Shown: one piece after another, positions 48,487 through 55,646 of the stretch
How positions within the stretch are numbered: position 1 is the first letter of the stretch
Layout of the letters: every line of letters begins with the position of its first letter
Assembly: GCF_000308375.1 (NCBI RefSeq)
Contig: NZ_BAFQ01000206.1
Location: 1-64,000, forward strand
Length of the DNA: 64,000 bases
Direction: 5' to 3'
Source: Nocardia aobensis NBRC 100429
Lineage (GTDB): Bacteria; Actinomycetota; Actinomycetes; Mycobacteriales; Mycobacteriaceae
Made by a program: the position numbers and the translations under genes
The notes under the pieces: model-generated
Seen by the model: the letters and a program-made list of their open reading frames with translations, nothing else
Told to the model about the DNA's origin: nothing
Database searches by the model: none

Positions 48487-49811
48487 AAGCGCAAAATCCT
48501 TATCCCAACTTGGGTTTCAACCCGGTCCCCGGCGCTCCGGACGACGTCTCGGGCCTGCGCGGGCAGATCGACACGGCCGCCATCGCCGTGACGGAAACCA
48601 ACGATCTGTTGAATCGGCTGCGCAACAGCAACGATGACGTGTGGAAGGGACAGGGAGGCGACGCGTTTCGCGCGCATTTCGACTCCACCCTGGCCCAAGA
48701 CCTCGGCTACGCACAGTCCTCACTCACACGTGCTGTGGGTCTGCTCGACGAGTGGCACAACGGCCTCGTCGGCTATCAGGAGACCGCGCGCGGGCTGGAG
48801 ACCGAGGCCGCCGTGGCGCGGGGAGAACACGCCCGCGCGGTCACCGCGCTTCAACAGGCACAATCCAATCCCGACCTCGGTCTGGCGAATACACGCTTCT
48901 CCGACGCCGAGCAGTTGGCCGCCGCCCAATCCCGTTTGGACGCGGCGACCGCGCAGGTCCGCTCGGCGAGCACCGCGGTGGACAACTGTCAGGGACAGAT
49001 CGATGCGATCATCCAGCGCGCTCGCGATCTCGAAACCGAGCATGACAAAATGGCTCGGCGAATCGCCTCCGAATTGGACACAGCGGCAAAGGATTTCGCT
49101 CCGAGCCCACCGGACGAAAGCATCTGGGACAAGATTTGCGACGCAGTAAAAGCGGTCGGAAAGTTTCTCGACGAACACCGAGAAGGATTGCATCAAATAC
49201 TCTCCGCCGTCGCGGCTATCGGTGGCCTGATCGCGCTCATCACCCCGCCACCGATCGATGCCATCGGATTCGCGGTGGGGGCGATCGCGTCGGCAGGGCT
49301 GCTCGCTCTCGACCTGACCGATCCGAAAGTTCGAGCCGGCCTGATGAACGGTGAATTCGATGCATGGAAGACCGTCGGCTTGGACGCACTGGGACTCGCG
49401 CCGGCGGGTGGGTCGGTGGTGGCGGCGGGCAAGGTGGGGTGGGGTGCTCTCCGTGCCGGCGACGCCGCGGCCGAAGCGGTCACGGCGGTGTCCGCGGGGC
49501 GGCACGCCGCCGAGTCGGTCGGTATGGGTGAGCGGGTGGGCCGGGCCATGTACGAGGCAGCCACCCACGAGCCCGGTCTGTTGTCGAAGGGAATAGGCTC
49601 CGCCACCGATCTTCTGGGCAAAGTTCCCGGCGTTCCGAACAGCGTTACGTCGGCGCTTGGGATGAATCAGGTCGCGGCGACCGTTTTCAAAGCGACGGGG
49701 GTGGCCGACGGTACCCACGTTACGGTTTCCACCGCAGAAGCGATCGATCTGTTCGCCCGGTCCAAGAAGGTGGTCTCGTCGTTGGTCGCACCATTCGGTG
49801 GGGACGACTGA
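48483..49811 (+). CDS. Large WXG-domain T7SS-secreted protein (polymorphic-toxin-like layout)
   Basis: 442 aa from ATG 48483. The N-terminal WXG-like hairpin includes Trp54-Lys-Gly56 (DDVWKGQGGDAF). A long coiled-coil helical region (about 60-205) follows, then a hydrophobic stretch (ILSAVAAIGGLIALITPPPIDAIGF, about 240-275) that could insert in a membrane. The C-terminal 150 residues have no toxin signature I recognise. Proteins of this type are often secreted effectors, with the C-terminal domain deciding function. No obvious immunity gene; the next gene product is the candidate partner. Confidence 0.72.
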   Translation: MKAQNPYPNLGFNPVPGAPDDVSGLRGQIDTAAIAVTETNDLLNRLRNSNDDVWKGQGGDAFRAHFDSTLAQDLGYAQSSLTRAVGLLDEWHNGLVGYQETARGLETEAAVARGEHARAVTALQQAQSNPDLGLANTRFSDAEQLAAAQSRLDAATAQVRSASTAVDNCQGQIDAIIQRARDLETEHDKMARRIASELDTAAKDFAPSPPDESIWDKICDAVKAVGKFLDEHREGLHQILSAVAAIGGLIALITPPPIDAIGFAVGAIASAGLLALDLTDPKVRAGLMNGEFDAWKTVGLDALGLAPAGGSVVAAGKVGWGALRAGDAAAEAVTAVSAGRHAAESVGMGERVGRAMYEAATHEPGLLSKGIGSATDLLGKVPGVPNSVTSALGMNQVAATVFKATGVADGTHVTVSTAEAIDLFARSKKVVSSLVAPFGGDD

Positions 49812-49814
49812 CCG

Positions 49815-50474
49815 ATGGCCGAAACACTGTTCGGTGAGACATCGCTCGACGTCGAAGTCCGGATCCCCCAGGGATTCATACCGCTGCCCCTGCGCGATAT
49901 CGACGGGACCGTTGCCCGGGCCGAGGAATTGTTCACGGACGCCGGACCGGGACAAATCTCCTCCGCGGCCCCCAGGATGTTGCAGGCGCTTCGGGTCTTC
50001 CTGCGAGGACTCGGCGGGCTCGGGGCCGTCTACTGCGGTCTCGGAAAGCACCATGCGGCAGACGGCTCGGATGTCACGTCGACGCTGGTCCTCAGCGCCG
50101 TCCGATATGGCGAGCCCAAGAACCCGAGGCTGGCACTTGCCGACTATCTCGTCACTCGGGGACGAGCGGAGGAGTACATGCACAGCGAGGTCGTCGATTT
50201 CGCCGGCAAGAACGCTCTGTTGTCGGACCGAATCCTGCGATTACCGGCGCCGGAATGGCACGGACAGGAACAAGAAATCGAGGGCGATGCGAGCGTGTAC
50301 CAGATCGAGGCAGTTGTGCCCTCCGGGGACGGTACCGCACTCGCCGTTGTGCAGTTGTCGACCTCGTTCACGCAGAAGGGGGAGGAATTCCTGCCCATGA
50401 TGTTCTCGATCGCACAGTCGTTGGAGATCAGAGATTCGCGCCCAACTCCTCCCCTGTCATCGCTGGATTTGTGA
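49815..50474 (+). CDS. Uncharacterised protein, possible DcrB/LpqN-like fold
   Basis: 219 aa, ATG 49815, 3 bp after the preceding stop. No signal peptide. The sequence reads as a PsbP/Mog1/DcrB-like alpha+beta fold: VRIPQGFIPLPL at the start, a central helix, and VPSGDGTALAVVQLSTSFTQ followed by LPMMFSIAQSLEI at the end. This fold is common near T7SS and cell-envelope genes in actinobacteria. The role is unknown; being sandwiched between the WXG effector and the RDD gene suggests a partner or immunity-like function (inference). Confidence 0.6.
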   Translation: MAETLFGETSLDVEVRIPQGFIPLPLRDIDGTVARAEELFTDAGPGQISSAAPRMLQALRVFLRGLGGLGAVYCGLGKHHAADGSDVTSTLVLSAVRYGEPKNPRLALADYLVTRGRAEEYMHSEVVDFAGKNALLSDRILRLPAPEWHGQEQEIEGDASVYQIEAVVPSGDGTALAVVQLSTSFTQKGEEFLPMMFSIAQSLEIRDSRPTPPLSSLDL

Positions 50475-50481
50475 GACTGCG

Positions 50482-51591
50482 ATGACCTTTTCGACGACGA
50501 CGAAGCCTCCGGCTGCGATCCACTGCCCCGAGACCCGCCGTGCGATGCGGCGGATGGGGTGGCCGCGCTGGCTCCTACTGCTCGTAGGTGTGGCCTGCGC
50601 GCCCCTTACTCTGATGCTGGTCGCCCTCGCTGACAGCGCACCCTCCCCACCGGTGCGCGCGGCTTTGAAGGTGGCGATGATGGCGTCGGTGGTGTTGTTC
50701 ACGGTCGGGATCACCGTCGGTGGCGGGATGGTGTGGATTCACCGGCGCCGCAAGCGGTCGCTGAAGCGCCATGCCTGGACGGTATGGCCGATCAATTACA
50801 TATCCACGGGGCGATACGAGTGGGTGGAATTGCTCGACCCGCAGCGGCAGCCGGTATCCGCACTGCTCCTCAACACGTGGCGAAAAGACATCGGAAAAAT
50901 GGTCGGGCACAAGACCGTCGAGGTCTGGTTCGCCGGCGACCCACGAAAGTACGGTGTCGTCTCCCGGCCCGGTGGCGGCGATCTCCGGTACGCATACTAT
51001 TCACCGTCGCGACAGCCTCCGCGATTCACTTTCCGCGAGGCGCGGGCCGAAGCCGACCGACATACGAGCGGATTCGTGATGGTCGAGCGGAACGGCCGGG
51101 TGATGATGGAACAGCCCGAAAGTCGAGCGCCGGAATCGATTCGACACGGCTCCATCTCCGACCCGCGCTATCCCTCGCCTCGAACACTGCGGCGGGTATC
51201 GGCGTTCACGCTGGATGTGACCGTTCATCTCGCCTGTGGTCTGACCTTGGGCGTACTCACGAGTCCGAACTTTTCACTTGCGGCGCTATACGCCGGCGAT
51301 CGAGGACACCTCGGGCTGAATGTCGGGCTCGTCATCCTCGGCTGGTTGATCGCCTCGCTCGTCGACCGTGTGGTGGTGCAAGCGATAGTTCACACCACCG
51401 TCGGTAAGGCGCTGTTCGGGTTGGTCGCACTGCGTCCGGACACCGGCACATATCCCTCGTTCGGCCGACTGCTGGCCATCTGGCTGTTCGACGTGTATCT
51501 CCCCCTCGCGATCGCCGGAAACGCTATCGGCCCCGACCACCCCGAGCACTACTTCCTGACCGCGGTTCGCCGCCGGGATATGCGTCGATGA
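50482..51591 (+). CDS. RDD-family membrane protein with a large soluble insert
   Basis: 369 aa. Two N-terminal membrane helices (about 28-50 and 62-85), a soluble region (about 95-205, EWVELLDPQRQPVSALLLNTWR), then an RDD domain (about 230-365) with three more membrane helices (LDVTVHLACGLTLGV, LVILGWLIASLV, IWLFDVYLPLAIAG). RDD proteins are poorly characterised; some are Na+/H+ antiporters. It is the last gene of the WXG-type operon and ends 1 bp before the convergent small-gene operon. Confidence 0.75.
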   Translation: MTFSTTTKPPAAIHCPETRRAMRRMGWPRWLLLLVGVACAPLTLMLVALADSAPSPPVRAALKVAMMASVVLFTVGITVGGGMVWIHRRRKRSLKRHAWTVWPINYISTGRYEWVELLDPQRQPVSALLLNTWRKDIGKMVGHKTVEVWFAGDPRKYGVVSRPGGGDLRYAYYSPSRQPPRFTFREARAEADRHTSGFVMVERNGRVMMEQPESRAPESIRHGSISDPRYPSPRTLRRVSAFTLDVTVHLACGLTLGVLTSPNFSLAALYAGDRGHLGLNVGLVILGWLIASLVDRVVVQAIVHTTVGKALFGLVALRPDTGTYPSFGRLLAIWLFDVYLPLAIAGNAIGPDHPEHYFLTAVRRRDMRR

Positions 51592-51592
51592 A

Positions 51593-51862
51593 TCACCCCG
51601 GGAGCGGGTGGTGCACATCTCGGCGACGCGTGCTCTGCGGTGCGGCGAACGTGTGCAATCGGGCCAGCACACGCTCACGATCGAGCTCCACCTCCGTCCT
51701 GGCAGGCCATTGGGAACCGAGTTCTCGGCAGTAGCTTTCGACCGCCAAGCGTCGTTGCAGTGCGGCAACGGACAAACCGTCTGCGCGTGGCGGCAACCAG
51801 CAGCCGAAGCCGATAAGGGCGCCGCAGGCGATGATCATCAGCGCTGTCGTCATCACGAACAT
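51593..51862 (-). CDS. Small single-pass membrane protein
   Basis: 89 aa. One hydrophobic N-terminal helix (MFVMTTALMIIACGALIGFGCW) and a polar tail with two Cys and an Arg-rich end. Fifth and last gene of a minus-strand chain of five overlapping or nearly touching small genes that starts at 53016. No family recognised. Confidence 0.55.
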   Translation of the reverse strand: MFVMTTALMIIACGALIGFGCWLPPRADGLSVAALQRRLAVESYCRELGSQWPARTEVELDRERVLARLHTFAAPQSTRRRDVHHPLPG

Positions 51863-51864
51863 GT

Positions 51865-52398
51865 TCAGTCCACCTCATCCCGCGCGGACAAGGCTGCTCC
51901 CGCGGCGAGCCGAGCCCGGCAGTCCGGAAGGCAGTCGCGGTGGGTGTTCCACAGGCGGCGAGCGCAGTCGCCCTCCAGATGAGTCGGTTCCCAGGAGCAG
52001 TCGTTCAACGGAACCTGCTGCACAGCAACCGGTTTCAGTGCGCCCGCTCGCCACAGCCGAGGCGGCGTAATGGTCAGCAGATCGAAACCAGCGGTGACGA
52101 TTTCGGTCCGGTGGTCGATATGAGTCGCGTCGACCACGATGATCGCTGCGGCGTCCATACTGGCGGCAATGCCTAGGGTGTAGCCGAGTGGATCACGGGT
52201 GCCCTGCGGTGGGCGAACAGTGAAAGTCCATCGATAGCCGAGGTAGTCTGCATAGCACTGGACACCGAGTGCATGTGCTGCGGTGTCGATGCCGGACAAT
52301 TCTGTCCGCACCAACCCGACGGCCTTCGGTCGGGCTGACCTTGGACGACAGGGTGGGCGCGCTGGCGTGTCAGTCGACGATCCGATCATGTCAGTCAT
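51865..52398 (-). CDS. Unknown protein, weakly resolvase-fold-like
   Basis: 177 aa. The segment about 28-120 (VGLVRTELSGIDTAAHALG, then YTLGIAASMDAAAIIVVDATHIDH) has a beta-alpha-beta rhythm that resembles the N-terminal catalytic fold of serine resolvases. The catalytic serine context and the DNA-binding domain are not visible. The tail is Cys-rich (CSWEPTHLEGDCARRLWNTH, CLPDCRARL). It starts by an ATGA overlap with the 45-aa gene. Could be a mobile-element accessory protein; not assigned. Confidence 0.55.
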   Translation of the reverse strand: MTDMIGSSTDTPARPPCRPRSARPKAVGLVRTELSGIDTAAHALGVQCYADYLGYRWTFTVRPPQGTRDPLGYTLGIAASMDAAAIIVVDATHIDHRTEIVTAGFDLLTITPPRLWRAGALKPVAVQQVPLNDCSWEPTHLEGDCARRLWNTHRDCLPDCRARLAAGAALSARDEVD

Positions 52399-52532
52399 CC
52401 CGCCTCCATCGCTTTTGCCGTCGACGCGATCGCGGCGTCGTTTTCATCTCTCGTACAAACGCTCTGCCACAACGCAATTGCCGCGCCGAGGGAGCCAGCG
52501 ATCCCAAAGAGGACCAACAGCGGGCCGTTCAC
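52395..52532 (-). CDS. 45-aa single-pass membrane protein
   Basis: 45 aa (MNGPLLVLFGIAGSLGAAIA then a polar tail ending MEAG). GTG 52532 overlaps the stop of the upstream gene by 4 bp (GTGA), and its own TGA overlaps the next ATG (ATGA). One N-terminal hydrophobic helix. The tight overlaps on both sides are the best support for it being real. Function unknown. Confidence 0.55.
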   Translation of the reverse strand: MNGPLLVLFGIAGSLGAAIALWQSVCTRDENDAAIASTAKAMEAG

Positions 52533-52774
52533 GGAATCACCCACAATCGCTCACAGGGCAGACGTGCACAGTTCTCCTCCGGCGCAGTGAATTCGACTGC
52601 CGCGCAACCGCCGTACCGTTGCCAGTGGTCCGCGAACCGCCGCGCCGCCGATTCGCATGCGACGAATGTCAGAGCATGCCGGCTCGATGAGGTGAGATAG
52701 ACGGACACCGTGACATCGGGTTCGGTCGGAACGGGCGAGCCTGACAGGTTCGCGACACACTCCGGAAAGCTCAT
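52529..52774 (-). CDS. Small hypothetical protein
   Basis: 81 aa. Alternating strands and a helix (VTVSVYLTSSSRHALTFVAC, then RRFADHWQRYGGCAAVEF) suggest a compact alpha+beta fold with four Cys. Starts with an ATGA overlap onto the preceding gene and ends with a GTGA overlap onto the next. Not recognised. Confidence 0.5.
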   Translation of the reverse strand: MSFPECVANLSGSPVPTEPDVTVSVYLTSSSRHALTFVACESAARRFADHWQRYGGCAAVEFTAPEENCARLPCERLWVIP

Positions 52775-53016
52775 CGAGCACCGCCGTCGTTCCTGGTAGC
52801 GAAGGCTGAACGATCATCGACAACGCGCGTACCGGACCACGGGCAACGTTCACCCTCCCGAACGTGATGTTCGGCGATCTTTCCGTCGACCAGCGGAACA
52901 AGACCGGAGCACAGCCAGGATGGGCACGCCACGCCGACCAAACGCTGCGCATCCGGCGAGAAGCTGCCGATCCCACACTGGGACAGAAGAATCCATGGGG
53001 CGTCGAAGCTGGACAC
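52771..53016 (-). CDS. Small hypothetical protein, first clear gene of a five-gene chain
   Basis: 81 aa. GTG 53016 is preceded by GGAGGTGG, a near-perfect ribosome site about 7 nt away. The sequence contains paired Cys (SQCGIGSF, VGVACPSWLC, GERCPWSG), compatible with a zinc ribbon or disulfides. It overlaps the next gene by ATGA. Function unknown. Confidence 0.5.
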   Translation of the reverse strand: MSSFDAPWILLSQCGIGSFSPDAQRLVGVACPSWLCSGLVPLVDGKIAEHHVREGERCPWSGTRVVDDRSAFATRNDGGAR

Positions 53017-53020
53017 TTTG

Positions 53021-53113
53021 CTACCACCTCCTCATGCGTGGCCGTCGACAGCGTGCCGACCGCCGCCGTTGGCTGATGTCGGTCGATGGCAACCATGGGG
53101 ATACGACAGGCAT
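53021..53113 (-). CDS. Possible 30-aa basic leader peptide
   Basis: ATG 53113 has GGTGAGG 6 nt upstream; it encodes MPVVSPWLPSTDISQRRRSA and ends RMRRW. Its stop codon lies inside the ribosome-binding site of the 53016 gene (ATGAGGAGGTGGTAG), so translation of one could affect the other. Short and unsupported otherwise; may be a chance frame. Confidence 0.3.
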   Translation of the reverse strand: MPVVSPWLPSTDISQRRRSARCRRPRMRRW

Positions 53114-53414
53114 GATGAACCTCACCGATAGTGCCGCTGTGTGCGGAATAGGTTGGGACAGAACGGAATCAGAATCGAACGGACGGACTTCTTCAGCTGC
53201 GGGCAACCGCGGCGCTTCGCGGTTGCTCGATCGCCTACGCGGAGCCGCGACCCGACTGTTGAACTGCTACAGCACAGCACAACAAGCGGGGCTTTGAAAT
53301 GCCGTGTTGAATGTTCAAACCAGTTGACTCAATTTCCCACGAACACATTCAGAACTGTGGCACGCTCTGCTCAGGTTCGCGAATGATCTCGCTCAATCGG
53401 GGAGGGGAAGTCGC
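53114..53414. promoter_or_regulatory. Divergent control region before the XRE regulator
   Basis: 301 bp of comparatively AT-rich DNA without a convincing gene. TTGAA-TG-TTCAA (53307-53318) is a perfect 12-bp dyad. TTGACT at 53324-53329 could be a -35 hexamer for the XRE gene; I cannot fix a -10 with confidence. A dyad next to a -35 suggests autoregulation by the XRE protein. Confidence 0.45.
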
Positions 53415-54302
53415 ATGTCAGGAAGCCAATCCGCCACGTTGCTCCGCCGCCAACTGGGGAGGTTCCTTCGCGAGCGTCGCCTCGAGGCCGGGCTGACCAT
53501 CGCACAGGCCGCACACGAGGTTCAGCTCAGCACGGCGGCATTGCAGCGGATGGAGACCGGGCGACCTCAAAAGCTTCGCAAACAGGATGTCCGCGAACTG
53601 TGCGAGCTTTACGACGTGGACGTCGATGAGACCGGTAGGGCTATCGGCCTTGCCGCGAAGGCCGCGGACGACCCGGACATCACGGCGCTCGGTGGCATGT
53701 TCAGCAACGCCTTCAACATGTATGTCGGAATGGAAGCGGCAGCGCGGAGCCTGATCACATACCAAGCCGTGGTGCCGGGGCTGCTTCAAACCGCCGACTA
53801 CGCGCGGGCCCTAATCGGCTCCTATCCCGGCTACACACAGGAAGAAGTCGACCGCCGGGTCGCGGTGCGCTTGAAGCGGCAGAAGATCCTGACCAGGAAG
53901 GCGAACCCTGTCCGACTGGAGGTCCTGCTGAGTGAATCCGCCCTGCGCCAGGTCGTCGGCACACATCGCGTGATGAGCGGACAGCTACGAGAACTGGCCG
54001 AGGCCGGCAAACGGCCGAATGTCACGATCCGTGTCCATCCGTACCACGGCGGATTGCCCTGGGGGATCGTGCCGAGCCAGTTCGTCATCATCGAATTCGG
54101 AACGAACACCGATGGACAGGCCGTGGAGCCGCCCGTGGTCTACCTCGACGGGGGTATGAGCAGTGATATCTACCTTGAAAATGAGGACGACGTGCGGAAG
54201 TACCATGAACTGGTCGAGGTCATCCGGCAGACCGCGCTGGACGAGACGAGCACGCGAAACCTGCTACGGCAGGTAGCAAGGGAGCACGACGGTGAGTGTT
54301 GA
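53415..54302 (+). CDS. XRE-family regulator with DUF5753 (Scr1-like antitoxin-type)
   Basis: 295 aa; ATG 53415 with GGGGAGGGGAAG upstream. The N-terminal Cro/C1-type HTH (about 8-65): LGRFLRERRLEAGLTIAQAA and LSTAALQRMETGRPQKLRKQDV. The DUF5753 C-terminal domain (about 100-285) contains YQAVVPGLLQTADYARALI and the conserved PFDGGLPW-like YHGGLPWGIVPSQFVIIEF. This protein plus a downstream DUF397 protein is a widespread actinobacterial pair, annotated as an Scr1-type toxin-antitoxin-like system. It controls development in Streptomyces (bldB/whiJ-type loci). The DUF397 gene overlaps its 3' end by 11 bp. Confidence 0.92.
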   Translation: MSGSQSATLLRRQLGRFLRERRLEAGLTIAQAAHEVQLSTAALQRMETGRPQKLRKQDVRELCELYDVDVDETGRAIGLAAKAADDPDITALGGMFSNAFNMYVGMEAAARSLITYQAVVPGLLQTADYARALIGSYPGYTQEEVDRRVAVRLKRQKILTRKANPVRLEVLLSESALRQVVGTHRVMSGQLRELAEAGKRPNVTIRVHPYHGGLPWGIVPSQFVIIEFGTNTDGQAVEPPVVYLDGGMSSDIYLENEDDVRKYHELVEVIRQTALDETSTRNLLRQVAREHDGEC

Positions 54303-54498
54303 TTTATCCGGCCCGCAATGGCGCAAGAGCAGCTACAGCGAATCCAATTCTCAATGCGTAGAGGTCGCATGGCTCACCAACGGCGCTGTCGGCGTTCGTG
54401 ATTCGAAGAATCCGACCGGTCCCGCTCTGGTCTTCGCACCTGACGAATGGGACGCGTTTAACGCAAGTTTGAAGGCAGGACGCTTCCACCGATCGTGA
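54292..54498 (+). CDS. DUF397 small protein
   Basis: 68 aa; GTG 54292. Canonical DUF397: GPQWRKSSYSESNSQCVEVAW, GAVGVRDSKNPTGPALVF and the final DEWDAFNASLKAGRF. It partners with the preceding XRE-DUF5753 protein, possibly as the regulated effector or ligand, in WhiJ-like systems. Toxicity is not established in general. Overlaps the upstream gene by 11 bp. Confidence 0.92.
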   Translation: MSVDLSGPQWRKSSYSESNSQCVEVAWLTNGAVGVRDSKNPTGPALVFAPDEWDAFNASLKAGRFHRS

Positions 54499-54512
54499 CC
54501 AGCCACGCCTGA

Positions 54513-54881
54513 TCAGAATTGGAACCCTTCGTACTCTTTCCGGTAAGCGTCGTCTGTTTCGGCGTATGCTTCGGCGGCCTTCCGGATAACATCTTGAGCT
54601 GACTTCAATTCGTCGATAGCTTCCTTGATGCGCTGTCGGATGCTTCCCTCCCCGCTGCCCTTTCGAGTGAACTTCTCGGCGAGGTCCAAACCCATCTGGA
54701 AGCCACCGAAACCTGTTACTTGCGCGACAGTTTCGACGTGAAGACTCAGATCATTAATCTGATCAATAAGGTCCTGCAGCCCTTTGATCGCAGCTTCGAG
54801 CTGGCTTCTGTGGACCTTCAGCCTCAGATTGCCCTGCTCGACTTGAGCCCCAAGCTGCTGCAACGTTGCCAGATCGGACAC
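54513..54881 (-). CDS. Helical-hairpin T7SS-like small protein with YxxxD motif
   Basis: 122 aa, almost all helix. Helix one (QLGAQVEQGNLRLKVHRSQL, about 9-55) and helix two (SIRQRIKEAIDELKSAQDVI, about 80-112) are joined by a Gly-rich turn (GFGGFQMG). Y106-A-E-T-D110 matches the T7SS signal YxxxD/E and resembles the YQQTDDA motif of the 48163 protein. It follows a DUF3558 lipoprotein gene by 6 bp on the same strand. Likely secreted or cell-surface-associated with that lipoprotein (inference). Confidence 0.7.
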   Translation of the reverse strand: MSDLATLQQLGAQVEQGNLRLKVHRSQLEAAIKGLQDLIDQINDLSLHVETVAQVTGFGGFQMGLDLAEKFTRKGSGEGSIRQRIKEAIDELKSAQDVIRKAAEAYAETDDAYRKEYEGFQF

Positions 54882-54887
54882 GGCCCC

Positions 54888-55472
54888 CTACTTTCCTGTC
54901 GGCAGGTCCTTGACGAGTATTCCTGCGATGCGGGTCAATTCGGCGCATGCGTCACCCGTCGAGTCCGCAGCGAGTGAGGGGTTGATTTCGAACTCGATCG
55001 GGTTATGGGGTACATCGAAAAGGATCACGCAACCATCGGGGATTGCGGTTCGATCGAGCATGACGGCATCGCGTCCACCGATGTTCACCGAACGTGGGTT
55101 GCTGAACAACGTGGTGTTGTTCTTTACCTCATCGAAAGTATGAACGCTGGTGGAAAACACCTGGAGCCGTATCCATCCGCCGCTATCCCACCCGCAAACA
55201 TCCCAACCAGGGAACTTCTGCGCGTACTTGTCGGTGTCGGTGTGACGTTTGGCGGGATTCAGGCCCGCTGCTGCAATGTCGGCATCCGGAAGGGAACACG
55301 GATTCCAACTGGTATTCGACGCAGCTGCGGGCGTCGTCGTGGCAACGCCTTGGGCATGTGTTGTCGTCGCAGTCTGCGGCTTTGCGTCGGAGTCGGACGA
55401 ACATCCCGCCACCGTCACGCCCACCAGCGCCGCAGCGCTCAGCAGTGCGGCCGACATAGTACGGCTTGCCAT
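54888..55472 (-). CDS. DUF3558 lipoprotein
   Basis: 194 aa from ATG 55472, with GGAGGGGAG 4 nt upstream; a GTG at 55487 is a weaker start. Lipobox VTVAGC with Cys24, then a Thr/Ala-rich spacer. The DUF3558 body begins WNPCSLPDADIAAAGLNP. The characteristic late cysteines are visible (DVCGWDSGG, DGCVILFD, DACAELTRI). The family is an actinobacterial surface lipoprotein, often next to ESX-like small proteins. Function unknown; it anchors outside the cytoplasmic membrane. Confidence 0.85.
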   Translation of the reverse strand: MASRTMSAALLSAAALVGVTVAGCSSDSDAKPQTATTTHAQGVATTTPAAASNTSWNPCSLPDADIAAAGLNPAKRHTDTDKYAQKFPGWDVCGWDSGGWIRLQVFSTSVHTFDEVKNNTTLFSNPRSVNIGGRDAVMLDRTAIPDGCVILFDVPHNPIEFEINPSLAADSTGDACAELTRIAGILVKDLPTGK

Positions 55473-55495
55473 AGCACTCCCCTCCACAGTCGATT

Positions 55496-55522
55496 GCCCT
55501 GAGGCTACAGCAGCCTTAGGGC
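55496..55522. promoter_or_regulatory. Inverted repeat upstream of the DUF3558 gene
   Basis: GCCCTGAGGCT (55496-55506) and AGCCTTAGGGC (55512-55522) pair over 10 of 11 positions around a 5-nt spacer, 24 bp before the start of the DUF3558 gene (minus). It could be an operator or a leader hairpin. No gene lies in 55523-55646. Confidence 0.45.
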
Positions 55523-55646
55523 GATAGAGGAGTGCTGAGCCAGGTCAACGGGCGGTTGGCCGCCGCTACCGGTGCCGCCGAGCGGCCGGGGGCTGTGCTT
55601 CCACCGGGTCGCTGACACATGACCTTCCGGAATCTCGAAGAGCCCG

